Shown here: positions 50,987-59,226 of the stretch, piece by piece
Position numbering within the stretch: position 1 is the stretch's first letter
How the letters are laid out: each line of letters opens with the position of its first letter
Source: Bacillota bacterium
Lineage (GTDB): Bacteria; Bacillota; Clostridia; Christensenellales; JAEXRW01
Length of the DNA stretch: 64,000 nt
Reading direction: 5' to 3'
Assembly: GCA_023454175.1 (NCBI GenBank)
Contig: JAEXRW010000018.1
Location: 95,916 to 159,915 of the forward strand
Notes under the pieces: generated by a model
Seen by the model: only the letters and a program-made list of their open reading frames with translations
Database searches by the model: none
What the model was told of the DNA's origin: nothing
Position numbers and translations under genes: made by a program

Positions 50987-51429
50987 TAGGATATCACCTC
51001 TACTGTGCCGCCGGCTTTTTCGATTTTTTCACGGGCGGTCTCTGATATCTTGTGTGCCTTGACCAGTAACTTTTTTGTCAGTTCCCCGTTGCCCAGTATC
51101 TTCAGGCCGCTTTCGGCCTTTTTGAGCAGTCTTTGCTGCAAAAGCAGCTCCAGCGTCACTTCTGTGCCGTCGGCCAGCTTATCCAGCGTGCCTACGTTGA
51201 TGATAGCATACCGCGTTGCAAATATGTTGGTAAATCCGCGTTTGGGCAGCCTGCGGACCAGCGGCATCTGGCCGCCTTCAAAGCCGGGGCGCACGCCGCC
51301 GCCGCTTCTGGCTTTCTGGCCCTTGTGGCCCTTGCCGGAAGTCTTGCCCAGCCCGGAGCCAGTCCCCCGGCCCAGGCGCTTTTTATCGTGTGTGCTGCCC
51401 TTGGGCGGCTGTAGATCGTGTAGTTTCAT
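50986..51429 (-). CDS. rplO: 50S ribosomal protein L15
   Basis: 147-residue L15. The glycine- and lysine-rich N-terminus (KRLGRGTGSGLGKTSGKGHK, then GQKARSGGG) threads through 23S rRNA; the globular end closes with KAGGTVEVI. It follows rpmD by 20 bases and its stop touches secY. Confidence 0.98.
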   Translation of the reverse strand: MKLHDLQPPKGSTHDKKRLGRGTGSGLGKTSGKGHKGQKARSGGGVRPGFEGGQMPLVRRLPKRGFTNIFATRYAIINVGTLDKLADGTEVTLELLLQQRLLKKAESGLKILGNGELTKKLLVKAHKISETAREKIEKAGGTVEVIS

Positions 51430-51449
51430 GGTATTGGATACCTCCGGCC

Positions 51450-51629
51450 TCAGTTTTCTTGCACCTTGACCAGGTGCTTCACCTTGAAGATCATCCCGCG
51501 GATGGAGGGTGTATCCTCGTGTTCCGCAGTGCTTCTTATTTTCTTAAGGCCCAGCGCGCGGACCGTGTCGATCATGTCCTGCGTGCAGCCGATCGTGCTT
51601 TTTACCAGCGTAACATTGATCTTGCCCAT
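51450..51629 (-). CDS. rpmD: 50S ribosomal protein L30
   Basis: 59-residue L30. It starts MGKINVTLVKSTIGCTQDM and contains TVRALGLKKI and RGMIFKVKHLVKV, the full usual length. Present in the standard place between rpsE and rplO; ATG 51629 follows GGGGGAAAGC. Confidence 0.97.
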   Translation of the reverse strand: MGKINVTLVKSTIGCTQDMIDTVRALGLKKIRSTAEHEDTPSIRGMIFKVKHLVKVQEN

Positions 51630-51645
51630 TTGTACGCTTTCCCCC

Positions 51646-52146
51646 TTAAACCAGTAGTTCTTCCACCCTTTTGCCGCGCATCCTGGCCACGTCTTCGGCG
51701 GTCCTGAGCAGTTTCAGGCCTTCGATGGTGGCTTTCACGCAGTTCGAGGGATTGTTCGAGCCATAGCTCTTGGTGCGTATATCCTTTATACCCACCATCT
51801 CCAGCACTGCGCGTACAGCGCCGCCGGCGATCACGCCCGTGCCTTCGGGGGCCGGGAGCAGCAGTACATGCCCCTTGCCGAATTTGCCCACGGACTGATG
51901 CGGGATGGTGGTTCCCACGATGGGTACCTTCACCATGCTGCGCTTGGCCTTTTCCACGCCTTTGCGGATGGCTTCGGGTATTTCAGCCGCTTTCCCCATG
52001 CCTACGCCCACGCGGCCGCCTTCATCGCCCACCACGACCAGCGCGCTGAAGCGGAAGTTACGCCCGCCCTTGACCACCTTGGCTACGCGGTTGACGGCTA
52101 CCAGCTTTTCTTTGAATTCGGAGTCTTGTGCTTCGTTCCTTGCCAA
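51646..52146 (-). CDS. rpsE: 30S ribosomal protein S5
   Basis: 166-residue S5 at the mRNA entry side. FKEKLVAVNRVAKVVKGGRN in the double-stranded RNA-binding half; GKAAEIPEAIRKGVEKAKRS and APEGTGVIAGGAVRAVLEM in the C-terminal half. Normal length. Confidence 0.98.
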   Translation of the reverse strand: MARNEAQDSEFKEKLVAVNRVAKVVKGGRNFRFSALVVVGDEGGRVGVGMGKAAEIPEAIRKGVEKAKRSMVKVPIVGTTIPHQSVGKFGKGHVLLLPAPEGTGVIAGGAVRAVLEMVGIKDIRTKSYGSNNPSNCVKATIEGLKLLRTAEDVARMRGKRVEELLV

Positions 52147-52164
52147 CTCAATGTCCCTCCCGTA

Positions 52165-52533
52165 TCAGAATTCCAAACCGGCTTCGCGTGCACCCGCTGC
52201 CACTTCCGCGACGCGGCCCGTGTAAAGGTAGCCGCCCCTGTCGAACACGACTTTGGTGATGCCTTTTGCGATGGCGCGCTTTGCGATTTCCTGGCCTACC
52301 AGTTTGGCCGCGCTTTTCTTGTTCAAGCCTTCCAGCTTGGATTTGATCTCCTTGTCCAGTGTGGAAGCAGCCACCAGCGTATGCCCTGCTACATCGTCGA
52401 TCACCTGCACATAGACATTGCCCGTGCTGCGGTAGACGTTCAGCCTGGGACGCTCGGGTGTTCCAGACAAGGTATATCTCATGCGTTTGTGGCGTGCCTG
52501 TCTGATGGCGTTCTTGTTTTCCTTGTTGATCAT
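52165..52533 (-). CDS. rplR: 50S ribosomal protein L18
   Basis: 122-residue L18, a 5S rRNA-binding protein. Basic N-terminus RQARHKRMRYTLSGTPERPR, then VYRSTGNVYVQVIDD, and the C-terminal FDRGGYLYTGRVAEVAAGAR. Usual position and length. Confidence 0.98.
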   Translation of the reverse strand: MINKENKNAIRQARHKRMRYTLSGTPERPRLNVYRSTGNVYVQVIDDVAGHTLVAASTLDKEIKSKLEGLNKKSAAKLVGQEIAKRAIAKGITKVVFDRGGYLYTGRVAEVAAGAREAGLEF

Positions 52534-52552
52534 TTCTCAGGCCGCTCCTTTC

Positions 52553-53095
52553 TTACTTCTTACCCGTTTTGCCTTCCTTATGGATGACGTACTCGTTCTC
52601 GTACCGTATCCCCTTGCCTTTGTAGGGTTCGGGGCTCCGCACTTCGCGGATCTTCGCTGCGATGGCGCCCACCAGCTGGCGGTCGATGCCTTTGACGCTC
52701 ACCTTGTCGGGTGTGGGCACCTCAAATTTGATGCCCTGGGGCGCTTCGATCTCCACCGGGTGGGAATAACCCACGTTGAGTACCAGCTTCGTGCCCGAAA
52801 GCGACGCCTTGTAGCCTACACCGATGATCTGCAGCTTCTTTTCAAAGCCGCTGGTCACGCCGTTGACCATGTTCGCGATGAGCGATCGGGAAAGCCCGTG
52901 GAGCGATGCGTGCATTTTCTGGTCGGAAGGCCTTTCGACCTTGATCACGTTGCCGTCCACGGTCACCTTCATATCTTTGTGGATCTTCTGGCTCAGCTCG
53001 CCCTTGGGACCGTTTACGTGCACGGTGTTGTCTTCATCCACCGAAACGTTCACGCCCGCCGGGACCGTCACCGGAAGTCTTCCTATTCTCGACAT
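52553..53095 (-). CDS. rplF: 50S ribosomal protein L6
   Basis: 180-residue L6. SRIGRLPVTVPAGVNVSVDE at the start, the duplicated alpha/beta fold, and the terminal signature PEPYKGKGIRYENEYVIHKE. Usual position between rpsH and rplR. Confidence 0.98.
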   Translation of the reverse strand: MSRIGRLPVTVPAGVNVSVDEDNTVHVNGPKGELSQKIHKDMKVTVDGNVIKVERPSDQKMHASLHGLSRSLIANMVNGVTSGFEKKLQIIGVGYKASLSGTKLVLNVGYSHPVEIEAPQGIKFEVPTPDKVSVKGIDRQLVGAIAAKIREVRSPEPYKGKGIRYENEYVIHKEGKTGKK

Positions 53096-53122
53096 ATCAA
53101 TCTACCTCCATTAACGCGCATC

Positions 53123-53521
53123 TTACCAGATGTACGCCAGCACTTCGCCGCCTACAAGATTCTTTCTTGCCTCTTTGTCCGTCATCACGCCTTTGGACGT
53201 GGATATGATGGCTATGCCCAGTCCCCCGAGCACCTTGGGCACTTCGTCCTTGCGTGCATAGACGCGAAGTCCGGGCCGGGAAATGCGCTTGAGACCCTGG
53301 ATGACCCTTTCCCTCTTCGGCCCGTATTTGAGGGTGATCTTAATGGCGCCCTGCAGGCCGTCGTCGATGTATTCATAGCCCTTGATGAGCCCTTCGTTGA
53401 GAAGGATCTGGGCGATGGCTTTCTTCATGTTGGAGGCGGGTACCTCTAATGTCTCGTGTCTTGCCACCAGCGCATTGCGTATGCGCGTCAGCATATCTGC
53501 AATGGGATCCGTAACTACCAT
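53123..53521 (-). CDS. rpsH: 30S ribosomal protein S8
   Basis: 132-residue S8, a primary 16S-binding protein and, in E. coli, the repressor of the spc operon. DPIADMLTRIRNALVARHET at the N-terminus; the C-terminal signature IISTSKGVMTDKEARKNLVG GEVLAYIW in two adjoining parts. ATG 53521, eight bases after GGAGG, is preferred over TTG 53527. Confidence 0.97.
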   Translation of the reverse strand: MVVTDPIADMLTRIRNALVARHETLEVPASNMKKAIAQILLNEGLIKGYEYIDDGLQGAIKITLKYGPKRERVIQGLKRISRPGLRVYARKDEVPKVLGGLGIAIISTSKGVMTDKEARKNLVGGEVLAYIW

Positions 53522-53546
53522 TTGCAATACCTCCTTACTGTAATGC

Positions 53547-53732
53547 TTACCAGCTGGCCTTTTTCACGCCGGGGATCTGCCCGCGATACGCCAGCACCCT
53601 GAAGCAGATGCGGCAGATGCCGTATTTGCGCAGTACTGCATGCGGACGTCCGCAGATCTTGCAGCGCGTATAGGCGCGGGTGCTGAATTTAGCAGGCCTC
53701 TGCTGTCTGATTTTCATGCTTGTCTTAGCCAC
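53547..53732 (-). CDS. rpsN: 30S ribosomal protein S14, type Z
   Basis: 61-residue zinc-binding S14. The four ligands are in CKICGRPH and CRICFRVLAY, followed by GQIPGVKKASW. This is the short zinc form, normal for Firmicutes; a long zinc-free paralogue is not in the window. Confidence 0.98.
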   Translation of the reverse strand: MAKTSMKIRQQRPAKFSTRAYTRCKICGRPHAVLRKYGICRICFRVLAYRGQIPGVKKASW

Positions 53733-53750
53733 GATTGTTCCTCCTTATCA

Positions 53751-54305
53751 TTACTGGCCAAACGGCATGCCAAGAAGGTTCAGTAGTTCCCTTGCCTCTT
53801 CGTCGGTTTTTGCCGTGGTGACGAATATGATATCCATTCCGCGGATCCGTTCCACCTTGTCGTATTCGATCTCCGGGAATATCAGCTGCTCTTTGATGCC
53901 CAGGGCGTAGTTGCCCCTGCCGTCAAATGCCTTGCCTGAAACACCCCGGAAGTCCCTTACGCGGGGGAGTGCGATATTGAAAAGCTTGTCGGTGAATTCG
54001 AACATGCGGGTGTTGCGCAACGTTACCTTCGCGCCTACCTTCATGCCGCTCCTCACCTTGAAGTTTGCTATCGACTTCTTTGCCTTGGTTACCACGGGTT
54101 TCTGCCCCACGATGATACCCATCTCCTGGACGGCCGCTTCGAATTTCTTGTCGTCGTCCTTCACTTCGCCAAGCCCCATGTTCACGATTACCTTCTCCAG
54201 CCTGGGCACCTGGTTGACATTTTTATACCCGAATTTCTGCATGAGGGCAGGTACGGCTTCCTTCAGGTATTTTGCTTTCATCCTGGGCACATATGCCTCT
54301 GCCAT
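53751..54305 (-). CDS. rplE: 50S ribosomal protein L5
   Basis: 184-residue L5, which binds 5S rRNA and the P-site tRNA. VPRLEKVIVNMGLGEVKDD, KPVVTKAKKSIANFKVR and the C-terminal MDIIFVTTAKTDEEARELLN. Usual length and position. Confidence 0.98.
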   Translation of the reverse strand: MAEAYVPRMKAKYLKEAVPALMQKFGYKNVNQVPRLEKVIVNMGLGEVKDDDKKFEAAVQEMGIIVGQKPVVTKAKKSIANFKVRSGMKVGAKVTLRNTRMFEFTDKLFNIALPRVRDFRGVSGKAFDGRGNYALGIKEQLIFPEIEYDKVERIRGMDIIFVTTAKTDEEARELLNLLGMPFGQ

Positions 54306-54330
54306 TTGGTTATCCTCCCTTCATGCTCCC

Positions 54331-54654
54331 CTAGTCGAGTCTTGCGCCGCACTTCTTGCAGACGCGGTATTTATTGTCGTTTTCGATCTCGTGGCCCACG
54401 CGGGTGGCCTTGTGGCATTTCCCGCAGATGATCATCACGTTGCTGGCGTTCACAGGTGATTCCTGCTTCAGCCTGCCGCCTTTTTTCTGCTGCCCGCGGG
54501 GTTTGGTGTGGCGCGTCACGACATTGACGCCTTCCACCACTACACGGCCTTCCTCAGGGTAAGCCTTCAGTACTTTGCCCTTCTTCCCCTTGTCCTTGCC
54601 GGTCAGTATCAGGACCTGATCGTCCCTTCTTACGTGTATCTTACCGTTTTCCAT
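54331..54654 (-). CDS. rplX: 50S ribosomal protein L24 with a C-terminal Cys pair motif
   Basis: 107-residue L24. KOW motif VLILTGKDKGKKGKVLKAYP, then VEGVNVVTRHTKP. The C-terminal part has C-x2-C in IICGKCHKATRVG and C-x2-C in CKKCGARLD, a likely zinc site replacing the DPKTGK segment of the Bacillus protein. ATG 54654 is preferred over TTG 54657. Confidence 0.97.
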   Translation of the reverse strand: MENGKIHVRRDDQVLILTGKDKGKKGKVLKAYPEEGRVVVEGVNVVTRHTKPRGQQKKGGRLKQESPVNASNVMIICGKCHKATRVGHEIENDNKYRVCKKCGARLD

Positions 54655-54669
54655 CAATGCTGCACCTCC

Positions 54670-55038
54670 CTACAGTACTTCGGGCGCGAGGGAAATGATC
54701 TTCATGTAATCCTTCTCGCGGAGTTCCCTGGCCACCGGCCCGAATATGCGGGTGCCCTTGGGTTGTTTGTTGGCGTCGATGATGACGGCCGCATTGTCGT
54801 CGAATTTGATGTGCGATCCGTCCGGCCTCCGTACGCCCTTCACCGAACGCACGATGACGGCCGTGACTACTTCCTTCTTTTTGACCACTCCGCCGGGGGC
54901 GGCGGTCTTGACGGAAGCGATGATGACATCGCCGATGTTCCCGGACTTGCGTAGAGATCCACCCATCACTCGGATGCACTGAATGACCTTAGCGCCGGTA
55001 TTGTCGGCCACTTTCAACCGGGTTTGCGGCTGAATCAT
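54670..55038 (-). CDS. rplN: 50S ribosomal protein L14
   Basis: 122-residue L14 at the subunit interface. MIQPQTRLKVADNTGAKVIQ at the start, RPDGSHIKFDDNAAVIID in the middle, GTRIFGPVARELREKDYMKI at the end. First gene of the spc segment; 46 bases from rpsQ. Confidence 0.99.
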   Translation of the reverse strand: MIQPQTRLKVADNTGAKVIQCIRVMGGSLRKSGNIGDVIIASVKTAAPGGVVKKKEVVTAVIVRSVKGVRRPDGSHIKFDDNAAVIIDANKQPKGTRIFGPVARELREKDYMKIISLAPEVL

Positions 55039-55084
55039 GGCTAAGCCCTCCTTATCGATTGCCCGGGGGATCCCGGGGCGTCAT

Positions 55085-55345
55085 TTACTTCGCTTTTTCC
55101 ACTATTTCTACAAGGCGCCATCTCTTCTCCTTGGATATCGGCCTTGCTTCCATCACTTTTACGGTATCGCCCACGCCGCACTCATTGTTTTCGTCATGTG
55201 CCTTGAGCTTGGTCGTACGGTTCATCGTTTTGCCGTACAGCGGATGCTTGACTTTCGTTTTGATGGCTACCACGATGGTTTTGTCCATCTTGTCGCTTAC
55301 GACCACGCCGGTGCGCACCTTGCGGTTGTTCCTTTCAGTCTCCAC
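55085..55345 (-). CDS. rpsQ: 30S ribosomal protein S17
   Basis: 86-residue OB-fold S17. RKVRTGVVVSDKMDKTIVVA, KHPLYGKTMNRTTKLKAHDE and CGVGDTVKVMEARPISKEKR are diagnostic. Usual position between rpmC and rplN. Confidence 0.98.
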   Translation of the reverse strand: METERNNRKVRTGVVVSDKMDKTIVVAIKTKVKHPLYGKTMNRTTKLKAHDENNECGVGDTVKVMEARPISKEKRWRLVEIVEKAK

Positions 55346-55361
55346 GGATTATTCCTCCTTC

Positions 55362-55571
55362 TTATGCCTTCTTTGCCGCGTTTTTCATTTCGTTTTCACG
55401 CAGCAGAGTCTTAACCCGCGCGATATTCTTCCTGCACTCCCGTATCTGCATGGGATTCTGCAGCTGGCCTGTCGCCAGTTGAAAGCGCAGATTGAACAAT
55501 TCGGCTTTAAATTCTCCGAGTTTCTGCTCCAGTTCGGGTATGGGGCTTTCCCTGAGCTTACTGGCTTTCAT
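55362..55571 (-). CDS. rpmC: 50S ribosomal protein L29
   Basis: 69-residue L29 near the exit tunnel. MKASKLRESPIPELEQKLGE, LRFQLATGQLQNPMQIRECR and RKNIARVKTLLRE. I chose ATG 55571, which lies inside the rplP tail (14-base overlap), rather than the earlier GTG codons, because L29 normally begins MK-A-x-x-L-R. Confidence 0.96.
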   Translation of the reverse strand: MKASKLRESPIPELEQKLGEFKAELFNLRFQLATGQLQNPMQIRECRKNIARVKTLLRENEMKNAAKKA

Positions 55572-56013
55572 TGTTGTCACCACCTGCTATTTCGCTTACC
55601 TGCTCCTGCTCTCTGACTACGAACTTGCACTTGATGGGGAGTTTGTGCATCGCCAGGCGCATGGCCTCGCGTGCCGACTCCTCGGGGATGCCTGCCATCT
55701 CAAAGAGCACCCTGCCGGGTTTGACCACCGCCACCCAGTACTCCGGCGCGCCTTTTCCGCTTCCCATGCGGGTCTCTGCCGGCTTCTTGGTCACGGGTTT
55801 GTGGGGAAATATTTTGATCCATACCTGCCCGCCCCTTTTGATATAGCGGGTCAGTGCGATACGGGCTGCTTCTATCTGGTTGCTGGTGATCCAGGCCGGT
55901 TCCATTGCGACGAGCCCGAATTGGCCGTTGGATATGAAGTTGCCTTTATTGGCTTTGCCCTTCATGCGCCCGCGGTGCCAGCGCCTGAATTTTACGCGTT
56001 TGGGCATTAACAT
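55558..56013 (-). CDS. rplP: 50S ribosomal protein L16
   Basis: 151-residue L16, which helps position A-site tRNA. MPKRVKFRRWHRGRMKGKAN, FISNGQFGLVAMEPAWITSN, KPAETRMGSGKGAPEYWVA and the C-terminal LPIKCKFV. Start ATG 56013 overlaps the rpsC stop by one base; ATG 56007 is an alternative. The stop lies within rpmC. Confidence 0.98.
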   Translation of the reverse strand: MLMPKRVKFRRWHRGRMKGKANKGNFISNGQFGLVAMEPAWITSNQIEAARIALTRYIKRGGQVWIKIFPHKPVTKKPAETRMGSGKGAPEYWVAVVKPGRVLFEMAGIPEESAREAMRLAMHKLPIKCKFVVREQEQVSEIAGGDNNESQ

Positions 56014-56696
56014 TATGCTTCGCCTCCCTCTTTGGCGGCCGGTACTGCCGCCGGACGTCTGGGCTTGCGGAAGATCTCGCCCTTGTAGATCCATACCTTT
56101 ACGCCGATGCGGCCGTAGGTGGTATGCGCTTCCGCAAATCCGTAATCGATGTCTGCGCGGATCGTCTGCAGGGGGATGGAGCCTTCATGGTAGCCTTCGG
56201 TGCGCGCAATCTCGGCGCCGCCCAGTCTGCCTGCCACCTGGGTTTTGACACCCTTGGCGCCGCTCTTTAATGAACGGCTCATGGCCTGCTTCATGGCCCT
56301 GCGGAAGGATGTGCGCTTCTCCAGCTGCGCAGCTATATTTTCTGCGACGAGCTGTGCGTCCGAGTCCGGATTCTTTATCTCAATGACATTGACGATGACG
56401 TTTTTTCCGTCGCTCATTGCCTTGATGTCGTTTTTCAATATTTCAACTCCAGCCCCGCCTCTGCCGATCAGCACACCGGGTTTGGAAGTGTAAATATTCA
56501 CGGTCAGGTTCGTTGCGGCGCGTTCGGTTTCGATCTTGGAGATGCCCGCAGCGTACAGCTTCTTTTTCAGGAACTCGCGGATCTTGAAATCCTCCACCAG
56601 TTTGCCGGCGAAATCCTTCCGTCCTGCATACCAGCGTGCGTCCCAGTTTTTGATGATGCCTACCCGGAAACCGTGCGGATGTACCTTCTGTCCCAT
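56013..56696 (-). CDS. rpsC: 30S ribosomal protein S3
   Basis: 227-residue S3. KVHPHGFRVGIIKNWDARWY at the start; the type 2 KH domain has PGVLIGRGGAGVEILKNDI with GRGGAG as the GxxG-type loop; the C-terminal domain has ARTEGYHEGSIPLQTIRADI. A short Ala/Glu-rich tail ends the protein. Confidence 0.98.
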   Translation of the reverse strand: MGQKVHPHGFRVGIIKNWDARWYAGRKDFAGKLVEDFKIREFLKKKLYAAGISKIETERAATNLTVNIYTSKPGVLIGRGGAGVEILKNDIKAMSDGKNVIVNVIEIKNPDSDAQLVAENIAAQLEKRTSFRRAMKQAMSRSLKSGAKGVKTQVAGRLGGAEIARTEGYHEGSIPLQTIRADIDYGFAEAHTTYGRIGVKVWIYKGEIFRKPRRPAAVPAAKEGGEA

Positions 56697-56709
56697 CGTA
56701 CTCCTCCTC

Positions 56710-57096
56710 TTACTTGACCTGGTCCAGTATTATGGTGATGTGGCTCGTTTTCTTGTGGATGCGGAAGGCCCTTCCGTGCGCGCGGGGCTGGAACCGTTTC
56801 AATGTCGGTCCCTGGTCCGCGAATACCTCTGCCACATAAAGATTGTCCTTGGTCATATCCATATTGTTTTCAGCGTTGGCTACGGCCGACTTGAGGAGCT
56901 TGAGCACGATCGGTGAAGCTGCCTTCGGTGTGAATCTCAATATCGCCTCAGCGTCCGCCACCCGCTTGCCGCGTATCATGTCTATGACGGTGCGTACCTT
57001 GCGGGGTGCTATCCTCTCGTACCTCAGTATCGCGTGGGGGCGTTTGTCCGCCTCTTCACGCAGCCTTGCTGTTTTTTCGCGTTGCCTGGTTGCCAT
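56710..57096 (-). CDS. rplV: 50S ribosomal protein L22
   Basis: 128-residue L22 lining the exit tunnel. YERIAPRKVRTVIDMIRGKR, LLKSAVANAENNMDM and the tunnel-loop region RFQPRAHGRAFRIHKKTSHI. The N-terminal extension of about 20 basic residues is slightly longer than usual. Confidence 0.98.
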   Translation of the reverse strand: MATRQREKTARLREEADKRPHAILRYERIAPRKVRTVIDMIRGKRVADAEAILRFTPKAASPIVLKLLKSAVANAENNMDMTKDNLYVAEVFADQGPTLKRFQPRAHGRAFRIHKKTSHITIILDQVK

Positions 57097-57117
57097 TTGC
57101 CTTATCTCCCCTTCTTG

Positions 57118-57399
57118 CTATTTCACCGAAGCGGTCTTCTCGGAGCGCGAATGCCCTCTGAAAGTGCGGGTGGGTGAGAATTCGCCCAGCTTGTGACCCA
57201 CCATTTCCTCGGTGATGTATACAGGGACATGCTTGCGCCCGTCATGCACCCCGATGGTGTGTCCCACCATTTCCGGGTAGATGGTGGATGCGCGCGACCA
57301 TGTCTTGATCACTTTCTTCTCGTTGACAGCGTTCATGGCCACTATTTTGGCAAGGAGCCTTTCATTGATATAGGGACCCTTTTTGATAGACCTGCTCAT
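57118..57399 (-). CDS. rpsS: 30S ribosomal protein S19
   Basis: 93-residue S19 of the 30S head. MSRSIKKGPYINERLLAKI, TWSRASTIYPEMVGHTIGVH and LGEFSPTRTFRGHS. Normal length and place. Confidence 0.99.
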   Translation of the reverse strand: MSRSIKKGPYINERLLAKIVAMNAVNEKKVIKTWSRASTIYPEMVGHTIGVHDGRKHVPVYITEEMVGHKLGEFSPTRTFRGHSRSEKTASVK

Positions 57400-57415
57400 G
57401 AAAACTCACTCCTTC

Positions 57416-58249
57416 CTATTTCGCATTCCTGCGCTTCACGATGAATTTCGTCGTCGGGTTTTTCTTCTTGCGCGTCTTGTATCCCAGTGTGGGCTTGCCC
57501 CACGGGGTCACAGGGCCCGGCCGGCCGATGGAGGCCTTGCCTTCGCCGCCGCCGTGCGGATGGTCGTTGGGGTTCATGACGCTGCCGCGGACCGTCGGGC
57601 GGAATCCCATATGGCGTTTGCGCCCGGCCTTGCCCAGCCGGATGTTTTCATTATCCACGTTGCCTACCTGGCCGATGGTCGCCTTGGCGTTCATGGAGAT
57701 CATGCGCACTTCGCCCGAAGGCAGCCTGACCTGCGAATAATCGCCTTCCTTGGCCATCAGCTGGGAGGCGTTGCCCGCGCTGCGGCAGAGTTTGGCGCCG
57801 CGTCCGGGCTGGATCTCTATGTTGTGGATCATCGTGCCCAGCGGGATGTTGCGGATGGGCAGGCTGTTTCCGACTTTGATGTCTGCAGTCTCGCCCGAGA
57901 TCACCGTATCGCCCACATTCAGTCCCAGGGGTGCGATGATGTAGCGTTTCTCTCCGTCTGCGTAATGCAGCAGCGCGATGTTGGCCGTCCGGTTGGGATC
58001 GTATTCGATGGAAGCCACCTTTGCGGGGATGCCGTCCTTGTCGCGTTTAAAATCGATCACCCGGTATTTGCGCCTGTTGCCGCCGCCCCTGTGCCGGATG
58101 GTGATCTTGCCCTGCATGTTCCTGCCGGCCGATTGCTTGCGCGGCTCGAGCAGGCCCTTTTGCGGCTTGCCCTCCGTGATCTCCTCATAGGTGGAGACCG
58201 TCATAAACCTTCTGGCCGGGGAGGTGGGGTTGTATTTTTTAATGCCCAT
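57416..58249 (-). CDS. rplB: 50S ribosomal protein L2
   Basis: 277-residue L2, needed for subunit joining and the peptidyl-transferase centre. GIKKYNPTSPARRFMTVSTY, RGGGNRRKYRVIDFKRDKDG, and the conserved His segment MNPNDHPHGGGEGKASIGRP, then GKPTLGYKTRKKK. Normal length. Confidence 0.99.
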   Translation of the reverse strand: MGIKKYNPTSPARRFMTVSTYEEITEGKPQKGLLEPRKQSAGRNMQGKITIRHRGGGNRRKYRVIDFKRDKDGIPAKVASIEYDPNRTANIALLHYADGEKRYIIAPLGLNVGDTVISGETADIKVGNSLPIRNIPLGTMIHNIEIQPGRGAKLCRSAGNASQLMAKEGDYSQVRLPSGEVRMISMNAKATIGQVGNVDNENIRLGKAGRKRHMGFRPTVRGSVMNPNDHPHGGGEGKASIGRPGPVTPWGKPTLGYKTRKKKNPTTKFIVKRRNAK

Positions 58250-58282
58250 GAGCCTTTGCCTCCTACTTAAGCGATAGTTGAA

Positions 58283-58579
58283 TTACTGCGCCATGGATTC
58301 GAAGAATTCGATGGCCTTGCTTTCCTTTTTCAGGGTCACAAATGCCCGCTTCGTATCCTGGGTGTAACCCTGCGTACGTCCCTGGCGGTGCAGTTTGCCT
58401 TTCCGGTTCAGGGTGTTCACACTGGCTACCTTCACGCCGAATATCTTTTCCACCGCCTCACGGATCTCGGCCTTGTTGGCGTCGGGGTGTACGATGAATG
58501 TATATTTCTTGTTGGGGATGCTGTCGTAGCTTTTCTCCGAGAGGACTGGCCTCAGGATGATATCGTGCAGGTCCTTCAT
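58283..58579 (-). CDS. rplW: 50S ribosomal protein L23
   Basis: 98-residue L23, docking site for trigger factor and SRP. IILRPVLSEKSYDSIPNKKY, HPDANKAEIREAVEKIFGVK and VNTLNRKGKLHRQGRTQGYT. Its ATG overlaps the rplD stop (ATGA). Confidence 0.98.
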   Translation of the reverse strand: MKDLHDIILRPVLSEKSYDSIPNKKYTFIVHPDANKAEIREAVEKIFGVKVASVNTLNRKGKLHRQGRTQGYTQDTKRAFVTLKKESKAIEFFESMAQ

Positions 58580-59202
58580 CTGGAATACACCTCCTCGATG
58601 GCTTTTACAGCGTCCTTCGTTGCGACGAACTTGTCGTGGTGGATGATATCCAGCACATTGAGCGTGTCGGCCGGGAGGGTTTTGATGCCGGGTATGTTGC
58701 GTGCTGCGAGCACTACGTTTTCATCCTTGCCCTGCATCACGAAAAGCGCCTTATTGTCTATTTTCAGGTTCTGGATCAGTTTGACCATGTCCTTCGTCTT
58801 GGGGGCGTCGAAGTTGAGGCTGTCCAGCACCACGAGCGAGCCGTCCTTTACCTTGGCCGAAAGCGCGCTGCGGATGGCGAGCTGCCTCACCTTTTTGTTG
58901 GCGTCCTGCCGGAAGTCACGGGGCTTGGGTGCAAACACCACGCCGCCGTGGCGGAATTGCGGCGAACGGATGGAGCCCTGCCTTGCGCGGCCCGTTCCCT
59001 TCTGCCTGTATGGTTTGATGCCGCCGCCCGATACTTCCGCACGGGTCAGCGTGCTCTTGGTTCCCTGTCTCTGGTTGGCCAGCTGGGCTTTTACGATCTG
59101 GTGCATCGCCGCGGTATTGGGTTCGATGCCAAATACTGCTTCGCTCAGTTCCATCTCGCCGGCCGGGGTGCCATCCATTTTATACACTGCTACTTTGGGC
59201 AT
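58576..59202 (-). CDS. rplD: 50S ribosomal protein L4
   Basis: 208-residue L4. The tunnel loop is visible as KSTLTRAEVSGGGIKPYRQK, then GTGRARQGSIRSPQFRHGG; the globular part ends with DIIHHDKFVATKDAVKAIEE. In gamma-proteobacteria L4 regulates its own S10 operon; whether it does here is not known. Confidence 0.98.
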   Translation of the reverse strand: MPKVAVYKMDGTPAGEMELSEAVFGIEPNTAAMHQIVKAQLANQRQGTKSTLTRAEVSGGGIKPYRQKGTGRARQGSIRSPQFRHGGVVFAPKPRDFRQDANKKVRQLAIRSALSAKVKDGSLVVLDSLNFDAPKTKDMVKLIQNLKIDNKALFVMQGKDENVVLAARNIPGIKTLPADTLNVLDIIHHDKFVATKDAVKAIEEVYSR

Positions 59203-59226
59203 AGCATAAAACTCCTTTCAGTCTCG

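Noticed and set aside
49121..50989. A 622-codon open frame on the plus strand
   Set aside because: It is antisense to adk and secY, has no ribosome site and encodes a His/Asp/Gln-rich sequence typical of a mirror frame in GC-rich coding DNA.
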